Origin: Vallitalea longa
Lineage (GTDB): Bacteria; Bacillota; Clostridia; Lachnospirales; Vallitaleaceae
DNA: 64,000 bases
Direction: 5' to 3'
Assembly: GCF_027923465.1 (NCBI RefSeq)
Contig: NZ_BRLB01000001.1
Span: forward strand, 682,001 to 746,000
Part shown: one piece after another, positions 56,340 through 63,314 of the stretch
How positions within the stretch are numbered: position 1 is the stretch's first letter
How the letters are laid out: every line of letters begins with the position of its first letter
Notes under the pieces: generated by a model
What the model saw: the letters and a program-made list of their open reading frames with translations, nothing else
Databases searched by the model: none
What the model was told of the DNA's origin: nothing
Position numbers and translations under genes: made by a program

Positions 56340-56356
56340 GCTAACAAAACTACATC

Positions 56357-56989
56357 TTACACCAATATCTCTACACTATCATTACACTTAATACCAAGAG
56401 CATTCGCCTCATCAGTATCAATATGCATCTCTAACCTATAACTTTCATGAACACGAACTAGTACATTAGTCAATATGCCACCTCTGTCACTAGAAACTCT
56501 AACTTTCACAATCTGTTTATCTTTTACACCATATTCTCTAGCATCCTCTGACGACATATGTATATGTCTCATTGCTATAATACACCCATTATCAAGTGAT
56601 ATAGCACCTTTTGGTCCAACCAATGTAATAGGTGCCGTATTATCAAGATCACCCGATGGTTTTACAGGAGGATTAAGCCCAAGTCTGACAGCATCAGTTT
56701 TAGAAACTTCAACTTGAGTTCTCTCACGTATAGGTCCAAGAACTCTGACATTTTCAATAGGTCTAAGTTTCGTTCCAACAATAGTTACTGTTTCCTTTGC
56801 AGCATACTGGCCACCCATTAACTCCTTGATAGGTGTCAATTCATACCCTTTTCCGAATATTTTATCAACATCTTCTCTGCATAGATGAACATGCCTAGCA
56901 GAAACACCTATAGGTATAACGCTTTTTTTTGAATTAATCTGTTCTAATACTTTTTTTGATATCAAATCAACTAATGCTGATTGGTCCAC
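56357..56989 (-). CDS. pduL: Phosphate propanoyltransferase PduL
   Basis: Converts propanoyl-CoA and phosphate to propanoyl-phosphate inside the microcompartment. The N-terminal amphipathic helix ALVDLISKKVLEQIN (residues 5-19) is an encapsulation peptide. Zinc-binding histidines lie in VSARHVHLCRED (about 30), AMRHIHMSSEDA (about 140) and LEMHIDTDEANALGI. The tandem PduL barrels fill the rest of 210 residues. The start is GTG at 56989 with an AAAGGAT site. It lies between the extended shell protein gene and a palindromic element. Confidence 0.94.
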   Translation of the reverse strand: MDQSALVDLISKKVLEQINSKKSVIPIGVSARHVHLCREDVDKIFGKGYELTPIKELMGGQYAAKETVTIVGTKLRPIENVRVLGPIRERTQVEVSKTDAVRLGLNPPVKPSGDLDNTAPITLVGPKGAISLDNGCIIAMRHIHMSSEDAREYGVKDKQIVKVRVSSDRGGILTNVLVRVHESYRLEMHIDTDEANALGIKCNDSVEILV

Positions 56990-57007
56990 GCTGCATCAAT
57001 CCTTTCG

Positions 57008-57032
57008 CTTTCATTAGATACTATAATGAAAG
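57008..57032 (-). repeat. Small palindrome upstream of pduL
   Basis: CTTTCATTA and TAATGAAAG form 9-bp arms around 7 nt, about 20 nt ahead of the pduL start and next to its ribosome binding site. Confidence 0.5.
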
Positions 57033-57147
57033 TTAAAATATATACCATTCTAGTTCATTATTATCAACATCATCTATCTAAGAATAAGCCACAAACTTAT
57101 ATGGCTTACTTAGTCCTATTAAAGAGAAATATTAATTAGTATATATC

Positions 57148-57603
57148 TTATTTAATACATGGTAATATCTTTTCAATATCTGAATGAGGTCTTGGTATTA
57201 CATGAACTGCAACTAATTCTCCAAGTCTTGATGCTGCTTCAGAACCTGTTTCAGTTGCAGCCTTTACTGCTCCTACATCTCCTCTTACCATAACACTTAC
57301 AAGTCCTGAACCTATTTTCTCAGTTCCTATCAAAGTTACATTAGCTGCCTTAACCATTGCATCTGCTGCCTCTATCGCCGCTACTAATCCTCTTGTTTCT
57401 ATCATACCTAAAGCTTCCATTCTCTTTTCCTCCTTATTTTTCTTAATAATATTTTCATTTATTTTCTTATTATCTTTAGTTTCTTCTGATACTGTATTCT
57501 TCTTGCTTTTCTTAGATTTCGTAGTATTCTTTATATTTTTATCTTCTGTGTTTTCCAATTTCTTTTCTTCATTTTCGTCTACAGCTTTAATTTCTTTTTT
57601 CAT
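57148..57603 (-). CDS. BMC-H shell protein with charged N-terminal extension
   Basis: A hexameric BMC shell protein ([20 protein letters not shown]; 90 residues from residue 62) that is nearly identical to the PduA-like protein at 58151. It is preceded in frame by 61 residues made mostly of Lys, Glu, Asn and Thr. Two starts are possible: 57603 with a weak GGTGGTG site, or ATG 57420 with a perfect GGAGG site 8 nt upstream. The region between is open and not interrupted, so both a long and a short form may be made, as PduB and PduB' are. The pore motif KIGSGLV matches PduA/EutM proteins. Confidence 0.85.
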   Translation of the reverse strand: MKKEIKAVDENEEKKLENTEDKNIKNTTKSKKSKKNTVSEETKDNKKINENIIKKNKEEKRMEALGMIETRGLVAAIEAADAMVKAANVTLIGTEKIGSGLVSVMVRGDVGAVKAATETGSEAASRLGELVAVHVIPRPHSDIEKILPCIK

Positions 57604-57627
57604 AATTCTGGCATATTCACCACCATC

Positions 57628-57912
57628 TTAGAATTTATATTTCTCAGAACTCATCTTTATCAATTTATCTAATTCTTGATGAGGTCTTGGAATCACTGCG
57701 TGAGCTACTAGCTTAATATTTCTCATATCTCTCACATAATTAACAGCTTCTGTTACAGATGAAACTGTTCCTGTCACAATAATAGTTACAAGCCTTCCAC
57801 CTAATTTCTTTTCCCATGTCACAAATTCTACATCAGCAGTTTTTAACATACCATCTAATGCATTTATTGCTGGCACTAATCCTGATATTTCAACTAAGCC
57901 TAAAGCCTTCAC
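57628..57912 (-). CDS. BMC-H shell protein
   Basis: Single BMC domain of 94 residues beginning MKALGLVEISGLVPAINALD, with the pore segment KKLGGRLVTIIVTGTVSSVT (about 35-54) and a C-terminal AVIPRPHQELDKL. It differs clearly from the PduA-like pair and may form a hexamer with a different pore. The start is GTG at 57912 with an AAGGAAG site 8 nt upstream. It is separated from the upstream shell gene by a structured intergenic element. Confidence 0.9.
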   Translation of the reverse strand: MKALGLVEISGLVPAINALDGMLKTADVEFVTWEKKLGGRLVTIIVTGTVSSVTEAVNYVRDMRNIKLVAHAVIPRPHQELDKLIKMSSEKYKF

Positions 57913-58041
57913 TATTTTTCTTCCTTTCTATATATAACTTAACAAATTACTTTTTTGCTAAAATTATATATCTATCTGTATTTCTAATACAATCAGTCAA
58001 TACATCAATTAACTACCAATTACATAGAAGTTCCTTCAATT

Positions 58042-58122
58042 TTGCAGACAACAGATTATATTATCTCGGATAAGATCATCAGTTCAATCTTAGAGCATAG
58101 AACTAAAATCCATTGTCTGCAA
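58042..58122 (-). ncRNA. Possible structured RNA element between shell genes
   Basis: In the minus-strand transcript TTGCAGACAA and TTGTCTGCAA form a perfect 10-bp closing helix. Inside it are AGTTC/GAACT and TTATC-CGA-GATAA hairpins, giving a three-way junction about 80 nt long. It lies between two BMC genes. I do not recognise it as a known riboswitch. The 57913-58150 gap has no gene. Confidence 0.5.
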
Positions 58123-58150
58123 TAAATATAGAGGAGTAAAAATCTAATGA

Positions 58151-58426
58151 TTATTTTATGCTTGGTAATATCTTCTCAATATCTGTGTGAGGTCTTGGAA
58201 TTACATGAACTGCAACCAATTCACCAAGTCTTGATGCTGCTGAAGAACCAACTTCAGTAGCTGCCTTTACTGCTCCAACATCTCCTCTTACCATAACACT
58301 TACAAGTCCTGAACCAATCTTTTCAGTTCCTATCAAAACAACATCCGCTGCCTTTACCATTGCATCTGCCGCCTCTATAGCTGCTACTAATCCTCTTGTT
58401 TCTATCATACCTAAAGCTTCTTGCAT
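58151..58426 (-). CDS. BMC-H shell protein, PduA/EutM-like
   Basis: Major facet hexamer of the compartment shell. The 91 residues begin [20 protein letters not shown], with pore motif [20 protein letters not shown] (about 35-54) and C-terminal [15 protein letters not shown]. It is nearly identical to the BMC part of the 57148 gene, indicating duplication. A GGAGG site precedes the ATG. Such proteins pass propanediol while slowing escape of propionaldehyde. Confidence 0.93.
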   Translation of the reverse strand: MQEALGMIETRGLVAAIEAADAMVKAADVVLIGTEKIGSGLVSVMVRGDVGAVKAATEVGSSAASRLGELVAVHVIPRPHTDIEKILPSIK

Positions 58427-58500
58427 AATTATTTCCTCCTTGAATTTTATTTTAATCTGATTATTTTATATTTCATATAACTATTTATATAAATTAATAG

Positions 58501-58812
58501 CTATCCTTTCAAACAATTAAGATTTAACATCTTCTCTGTCTCTTCTGTAGGTCTTGCTATCAGATGCTTTGAATATACACCAGATATGTTATTTGCAGCG
58601 TTTTCTGCTGCTTCTATTGCAACTTTCACATCGTCTATTCCACCACGAATTTTCAAGCACACTAACAATGGAACAGGTAATTTATCTGCATTTAGAGGTT
58701 TATTCTTGTCAAATGATTCAATAGTAACATCTCCTGCTTTACATGCTGCATCAGCCGCAACAAAACCTGCAACTAATCCAAAAACCTCCAAAAGTCCAAC
58801 TGCCTGATTCAT
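58501..58812 (-). CDS. Divergent BMC-H shell protein
   Basis: Single BMC domain of 103 residues: MNQAVGLLEVFGLVAGFVAA at the N-terminus, then AACKAGDVTIESFDKN. A loop of about ten extra residues (NKPLNADKLP) sits where the pore region of PduA lies, followed by LLVCLKIRGGIDDVKVAIEA. The insertion should change the pore. ATG 58812 has an AAGGA site 8 nt upstream; ATG 58821 is too close to it. It is the first shell gene after the enzyme genes in this window. Confidence 0.88.
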   Translation of the reverse strand: MNQAVGLLEVFGLVAGFVAADAACKAGDVTIESFDKNKPLNADKLPVPLLVCLKIRGGIDDVKVAIEAAENAANNISGVYSKHLIARPTEETEKMLNLNCLKG

Positions 58813-58848
58813 AAATAACATCCTTTCTCAGCATCAACTAAAAGTAAC

Positions 58849-60063
58849 TCATTTGTTAACATATGCTATCTTAATTCCTGTTTGTTTCATATTAGTATCC
58901 ATTGCTTCATTAAGCTCATCTAATGGATATTCATGTGTGATAAGGTCATTAACAGGTAAATTAATACCTTTTGCCCTTCTCAAGAAATCTAAAGTAATAG
59001 GATAATCTGATACTTTATATACCCATGAACCTACTGCTGTAATTTCTTTATTACACATATCAAAGTGAGGATTTATTGAACAATTTCCATTATCAACGAA
59101 GAAACCAACCTCACATAATCCTCCACCACGTTTAACAAAGCCCCATATATTAGCTGCTGCTTGTGGAACACCTGTACATTGGAAAGCGAAATCTGCACCA
59201 ACTTTAGTAATTTCTTTTATTCTTAATTTCAATTGTTCATTATCTTTATAATGTCTGAAATTAACAGTATGCTTAGCTCCTAATTTCTTAGCCATTTCCA
59301 GACGATTGATATCACCATCTACGGCAATGATATTTTCAACACCCATAGTACGTACAACAGCCATAACCATTAATCCTATAGGTCCACAACCTTGAATGAT
59401 TACATTACTGTTAAATGAAAGTAATCCTGTTGATTTAGCTCTCTCTACAGCATGAACTGCAACTGCAGCAGGCTCAATTAACATTCTAGTCTTCAGATCC
59501 ATATCATTAACTTTGAAATATGTAGATCCTTTTCTAATAATCAAATATTCACTAAACCATCCATTAAATTTCTTATCATCATCAGCAATCAACCCATATA
59601 TGCCGGAATTCTCGCAAAGATTATCCCTATCAGACATAGTAAGGCAGTTATGACATTCTCCACATGGAATGGTACAAGTAACAATCTTATCCCCAATTCC
59701 AATAGAATTACCAACAGTATCTTGATTAATATTTTTACCAATCTTAACTATCTCTCCAGTTCCCTCGTGTCCCAAAACAACAGGAATCAATGAAAAAGGA
59801 TCATTCTTATACTCATGTACGTCAGTCCCACATATACCGCAGCCTTCAACCTTAATCAACATCTCATCATCACTAATATCAGGGATTTCAAACTCTTTAA
59901 CTTCAATCTTCCTTTTTTCAGTCAACATAGCTACCTTAGCTCTCTTAGGAACTACTGGACTTGAAACTCTATCAATCCCTTTAACTTCCTGTCCCTTATC
60001 ACCTGATACTTCACTAATAACTTGCTTAACAATCGACTCAATATCAATACTATTCAATTCCAT
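58849..60063 (-). CDS. Zinc-dependent alcohol dehydrogenase with encapsulation peptide
   Basis: Medium-chain dehydrogenase/reductase. Residues 1-20 (MELNSIDIESIVKQVISEVS) form an amphipathic targeting helix that closely matches that of PduP. Catalytic zinc residues are in CGICGTDVHEY (about 75) and GHEGTGEI (about 98), structural zinc cysteines in CGECHNC...LCEN (about 130-145), and the NAD fold in IIQGCGPIGLMVMAV (about 220). Salmonella PduQ, which reduces propionaldehyde to propanol, is an unrelated iron enzyme, so this may replace it. ATG 60063 lies behind a GGAGAGGAG site; GTG 60126 with GGAGAG would add 21 residues. Confidence 0.88.
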   Translation of the reverse strand: MELNSIDIESIVKQVISEVSGDKGQEVKGIDRVSSPVVPKRAKVAMLTEKRKIEVKEFEIPDISDDEMLIKVEGCGICGTDVHEYKNDPFSLIPVVLGHEGTGEIVKIGKNINQDTVGNSIGIGDKIVTCTIPCGECHNCLTMSDRDNLCENSGIYGLIADDDKKFNGWFSEYLIIRKGSTYFKVNDMDLKTRMLIEPAAVAVHAVERAKSTGLLSFNSNVIIQGCGPIGLMVMAVVRTMGVENIIAVDGDINRLEMAKKLGAKHTVNFRHYKDNEQLKLRIKEITKVGADFAFQCTGVPQAAANIWGFVKRGGGLCEVGFFVDNGNCSINPHFDMCNKEITAVGSWVYKVSDYPITLDFLRRAKGINLPVNDLITHEYPLDELNEAMDTNMKQTGIKIAYVNK

Positions 60064-60140
60064 ATCTATTCTCGTTCTCCTCTCCATTTTTATATGATTC
60101 TTGTAATCAGTTGTCTGTTGTTCCACATCATTATACTCTC

Positions 60141-60168
60141 CGGTCTTTCAAACCGAAGGGTGACCCTT
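60141..60168 (-). repeat. Tandem mini-hairpins between pduP and the alcohol dehydrogenase gene
   Basis: AAGGGT-C-ACCCTT and CGGT-N7-ACCG stand side by side in the transcript; the first overlaps the pduP stop codon. No T run follows. Confidence 0.5.
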
Positions 60169-61573
60169 ACCTTATACATAAACTCTCTGCCATGACACAT
60201 CTTCTCTTCTTAGTAAATGAACTTGCTGAAGTAAGTCCTTCACCTGTCCTGCTGGCAATTGTAAAAGTACAATATCCTTCACCACCAAAACCTAATGCCG
60301 CATATGAAGGAGCGTTCTTAACAAATATAGCTGTATCAATCAACTTCCCATACTTAGTCAAATTATCAATGTTCTTAGAATGCATATGAGCCGAATGCCT
60401 ATTACCATGTTCAAGATCAACTGCTAAATCAATCGCCGTATCTACATCACTAACTCTTACGATTCCTAATATAGGCATCATTAATTCCTCAGTAACTAAC
60501 GGATGATTACCTTCTGCTTCAAAAATGATACACTTGATGTTTTCATCCACTGTGATTCCTATAGCATTTAAAATATAACTAGCATCTTTTCCTACATATT
60601 CTCTGTTCAAAACAACTTTACCATTTTTATTAAGTAAAACAGTATTAGTTAACTTATCAATATACTTTCCTTCAATCTTATAGCTTCCTGCTTCTTCCAT
60701 ATAATAAATCAACTCATCAGCAACTTCTTCTACCACAACAACTTCTTTCTCCGCGATACATGGTAGATTATTATCAAATGTAGCTCCATTAAATATGTCA
60801 TAAGCAGCTTTCTTAATATCTGCTGTCTCATCAACGACTACTGGTGGATTACCTGCTCCAGCTCCTATGGCTCTTTTTCCAGAAGACAATACCGCTGTTA
60901 CAACTCCCGGTCCTCCTGTAGCAACCAAAAGTCCAATACTCTTATGTTTAAACATTACATCTGCACTTTGAAGAGTTGGTTTCTTAACAGAACCAGCAAT
61001 GAAATTAGGTCCTCCCACTTCTACAGATGCTTTATTAACTAACTCAACAGCATAATTAGAAACATTCAATGCTCCAGGATGAGGATTAAATACCACAGTA
61101 TTACCTCCTGCAAGCATTCCTATAGTATTACAAATAACAGTCTCACTAGAATTAGTAGATGGTGTGATAGCTCCTATAACACCAAAAGGTCCTTGTTCAA
61201 CTAAAGTCAAACCTCTATCACCAGACCAAGCAACAGTGTTAATATCTTCAGTACCAGGTGTTTTCTCAGCAACTAACTTATGCTTCAATATCTTATCACC
61301 TACACGACCCATTCCAGTTTCTTCGACACCCATTTTTGCGAGGGTTTCTGCATTCTCAATAGTCTTTTTCCTTATATTAGCTATAATTTTCTCTCTGAAT
61401 TCAAAAGGCAAATCCCTAACTTTTCTCTGAGTCTTAATACTAGCGTTAATAGCCTCTTCCATGGTATCAAAAATACCATAATTAGAAGTGACACTATCCT
61501 GGTCTACATCCGTATTATTCATACTAGCAATAACACTCTTAACAATTGATTCAATATCAACATTACTAACCAT
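60167..61573 (-). CDS. pduP: CoA-acylating propionaldehyde dehydrogenase PduP
   Basis: Oxidises propionaldehyde to propanoyl-CoA with NAD inside the microcompartment. Residues 1-19 (MVSNVDIESIVKSVIASMN) are the encapsulation peptide. The aldehyde dehydrogenase fold follows, with GVIGAITPSTNSSETVICNT (about 129), ATGGPGVVTAVLSSGKRAIG (about 218) and the catalytic cysteine in NNLPCIAEKEV (about 265). ATG 61573 is fixed by a GAAGGAG site; the open frame to 61603 is upstream sequence. The 468-residue protein is complete. Confidence 0.95.
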   Translation of the reverse strand: MVSNVDIESIVKSVIASMNNTDVDQDSVTSNYGIFDTMEEAINASIKTQRKVRDLPFEFREKIIANIRKKTIENAETLAKMGVEETGMGRVGDKILKHKLVAEKTPGTEDINTVAWSGDRGLTLVEQGPFGVIGAITPSTNSSETVICNTIGMLAGGNTVVFNPHPGALNVSNYAVELVNKASVEVGGPNFIAGSVKKPTLQSADVMFKHKSIGLLVATGGPGVVTAVLSSGKRAIGAGAGNPPVVVDETADIKKAAYDIFNGATFDNNLPCIAEKEVVVVEEVADELIYYMEEAGSYKIEGKYIDKLTNTVLLNKNGKVVLNREYVGKDASYILNAIGITVDENIKCIIFEAEGNHPLVTEELMMPILGIVRVSDVDTAIDLAVDLEHGNRHSAHMHSKNIDNLTKYGKLIDTAIFVKNAPSYAALGFGGEGYCTFTIASRTGEGLTSASSFTKKRRCVMAESLCIR

Positions 61574-61630
61574 TAATCCACACTCCTTCAAAAGTATCAT
61601 CACATGTCATCATAATTGCTCTTGTCCATC

Positions 61631-61684
61631 TAACATACCGACCGCATCTCAGGATAAGGCAAGTTATCGCAACACTTTACCCTT
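61631..61684. repeat. Palindromic element with conserved loop, half copy 3
   Basis: Contains the loop consensus (ACCGACCGC, TCTCAGGATAAGGCAA) and one arm ending AACACTTTACCCTT. The opposite arm has diverged and only TAAC/GTTA can pair. It lies 11 nt past the pduO stop. Confidence 0.7.
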
Positions 61685-61694
61685 CCTCTAACCA

Positions 61695-62672
61695 TCAATG
61701 TACCAATGTTCCTCCATAATCAGCAAGCATAGTATCCTCTTTGGCACTACCTCCGCTAACACCGAGTCCACCAATAATTTCCCCATTATTATTCATTAGT
61801 GGTATTCCTCCACCAAATATAACAATCCTTCCATTATTGGTAAATTGTATTCCATATAAAGCTTCATTTGGCTGTGCCAATTTACTCAGCTCATATGTAC
61901 TCATCTTCAAACTAACCGAAGTAAAAGCTTTATTAAGAGCAATATCATAACTTGCTATATACGCATCATCCATCACATTAATTCCAACAGGATTTCCTTC
62001 CTTATTGACTACAGCTATTACAACTTTCAAATCCAAATCTTCAGCCTTGTCCCTGACTTTATCTATTACTCTCTTAGCCTGCTCAAGATTAATACTATTC
62101 CCTGCAACCTTAACTTTACTATTCATATCGCCTAAAACATCCTTAACTCTATCTATAATCAACTGATTAAACTCTTGATATCTAGCTACTACATATAAAT
62201 AATCTGACAACCTGTTAATATATTTTGGATAACTGTTATTAATATTTCTTTCCCTGCAACATCTAACTAAACTTCTCTCAGCTCTCCTGCAAACAGTCCT
62301 AGCCACATCAATCAATGCCGAAACTTTAGTTACACCAGCTAAAATGAATTTTTTTTGTATTGGATACTTACTCTCATACTCTATAATCCATTTCTCTAAT
62401 TCATTTACTTCATCTTCAACTAATTTGTTATCATTATCTAATCCAGCAATAACACCCATAAGCTTAATCAGACTAGTCTGCACTTTCTCCAATTGTTCAA
62501 TCATTATCTTATCATTCAAATAAGCTTTAACAAGACCAATACTAGATGTTAATTCATCAAAATTACCATTAGTTTCTATGAATATACTATCTTTATCCAC
62601 AGAAGTACCATTAAATAACTTCGTATATCCACTATCTCCTGTTTTTGTAAACACATGATTTTTACTTCCCAT
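61695..62672 (-). CDS. pduO: PduO: cobalamin adenosyltransferase fused to a GlcG/HbpS domain
   Basis: The N-terminal ~170 residues form a PduO-type ATP:cob(I)alamin adenosyltransferase (VFTKTGDSGYTKLFNGTSVD near the start, ARTVCRRAERSLVRC about 123, and NRLSDYLYVVARYQEFN about 153). They make adenosylcobalamin for diol dehydratase. The C-terminal ~140 residues are a GlcG/HbpS (DUF336) domain ending GGLGVSGGSAKEDTMLADYG, known to bind haem in PduO. The two-domain length of 325 matches Salmonella PduO. An AAAGGA site precedes the ATG. Its presence shows the pathway uses coenzyme B12. Confidence 0.94.
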   Translation of the reverse strand: MGSKNHVFTKTGDSGYTKLFNGTSVDKDSIFIETNGNFDELTSSIGLVKAYLNDKIMIEQLEKVQTSLIKLMGVIAGLDNDNKLVEDEVNELEKWIIEYESKYPIQKKFILAGVTKVSALIDVARTVCRRAERSLVRCCRERNINNSYPKYINRLSDYLYVVARYQEFNQLIIDRVKDVLGDMNSKVKVAGNSINLEQAKRVIDKVRDKAEDLDLKVVIAVVNKEGNPVGINVMDDAYIASYDIALNKAFTSVSLKMSTYELSKLAQPNEALYGIQFTNNGRIVIFGGGIPLMNNNGEIIGGLGVSGGSAKEDTMLADYGGTLVH

Positions 62673-62748
62673 GCTGATCTTTTCCTTTCACCAAAGAATA
62701 AAATATCAAACCAGAGAATCTAAAACAACAATAATCTCTTTTAACAAC

Positions 62749-63081
62749 CTACAATCTAAAAGGTATCCCCTTAACATATCTAGCCGCATTGCTCCCCAAT
62801 CCCCTATAATCAGAAAGATCAGTTATATTCATCTTCAAAAGAGGCTCATCACTCTTGAGATTGCTAACATGCAAAACCACATGATTACCAACAGCACTCA
62901 CACCAACTCCTAATAATGAACTCTCCGCAGCCCTATAAGCAGTCACAATAGGATCAAACTCTCTAGTCTCATAACAATAACTAAACAATCCCTCTTCTTC
63001 TATTCCTGCCAATATATCCTTGACATATCTTTTATTCTGCTTCGAATAACACACATGTATCTCAGGTCTTCTATTCTCCAT
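62749..63081 (-). CDS. pduH: Diol dehydratase reactivase small subunit PduH
   Basis: Small subunit of the chaperone-like factor that exchanges damaged cobalamin from diol dehydratase. The 110 residues fit the DdrB/PduH family: PEIHVCYSKQNKRYVKDIL (about 5-23), GIEEEGLFSYCYE and SLLGVGVSAVGNHVVLHVSN (about 55-74). A GGTGA site precedes the ATG. It follows pduG by about 215 nt that contain a short hairpin (TTTATCCC-GCA-GGGATAAA at about 63174-63192). Confidence 0.9.
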   Translation of the reverse strand: MENRRPEIHVCYSKQNKRYVKDILAGIEEEGLFSYCYETREFDPIVTAYRAAESSLLGVGVSAVGNHVVLHVSNLKSDEPLLKMNITDLSDYRGLGSNAARYVKGIPFRL

Positions 63082-63242
63082 ACAATCACCTTAAAATCTT
63101 ATAATAATTAATTAACCAAACTATCATCAACTAACTCTATTCACTACCCACTTGCACACTCCCTTTATCCCGCAGGGATAAAGTGCAAAATCCATTACTC
63201 TCACTACTTCCATACCTACACAACTAATATCTTTCACACCGA

Positions 63243-63314
63243 AGGGTAAAGTGTTATAATCACGCAGACCGACCGCTTCTCTGGGTAAGGCAAGTGATTA
63301 TAACACTTTACCCT
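63243..63314. repeat. Palindromic stem-loop with conserved loop, copy 2
   Basis: Perfect 21-bp arms (63243-63263 and 63294-63314, containing GTGTTATAATCAC) enclose a 30-nt loop closely matching copy 1. Relative to copy 1 the stem has a compensatory change (TAGAATC/GATTCTA to TATAATC/GATTATA). The pduG stop codon lies inside one arm. Confidence 0.85.

Noticed and set aside
55786-63314. ANTAR-type dual hairpins, as in ethanolamine operons
   Set aside because: The hairpins here are single long palindromes with 30-nt loops, without the paired six-base loops of ANTAR substrates.
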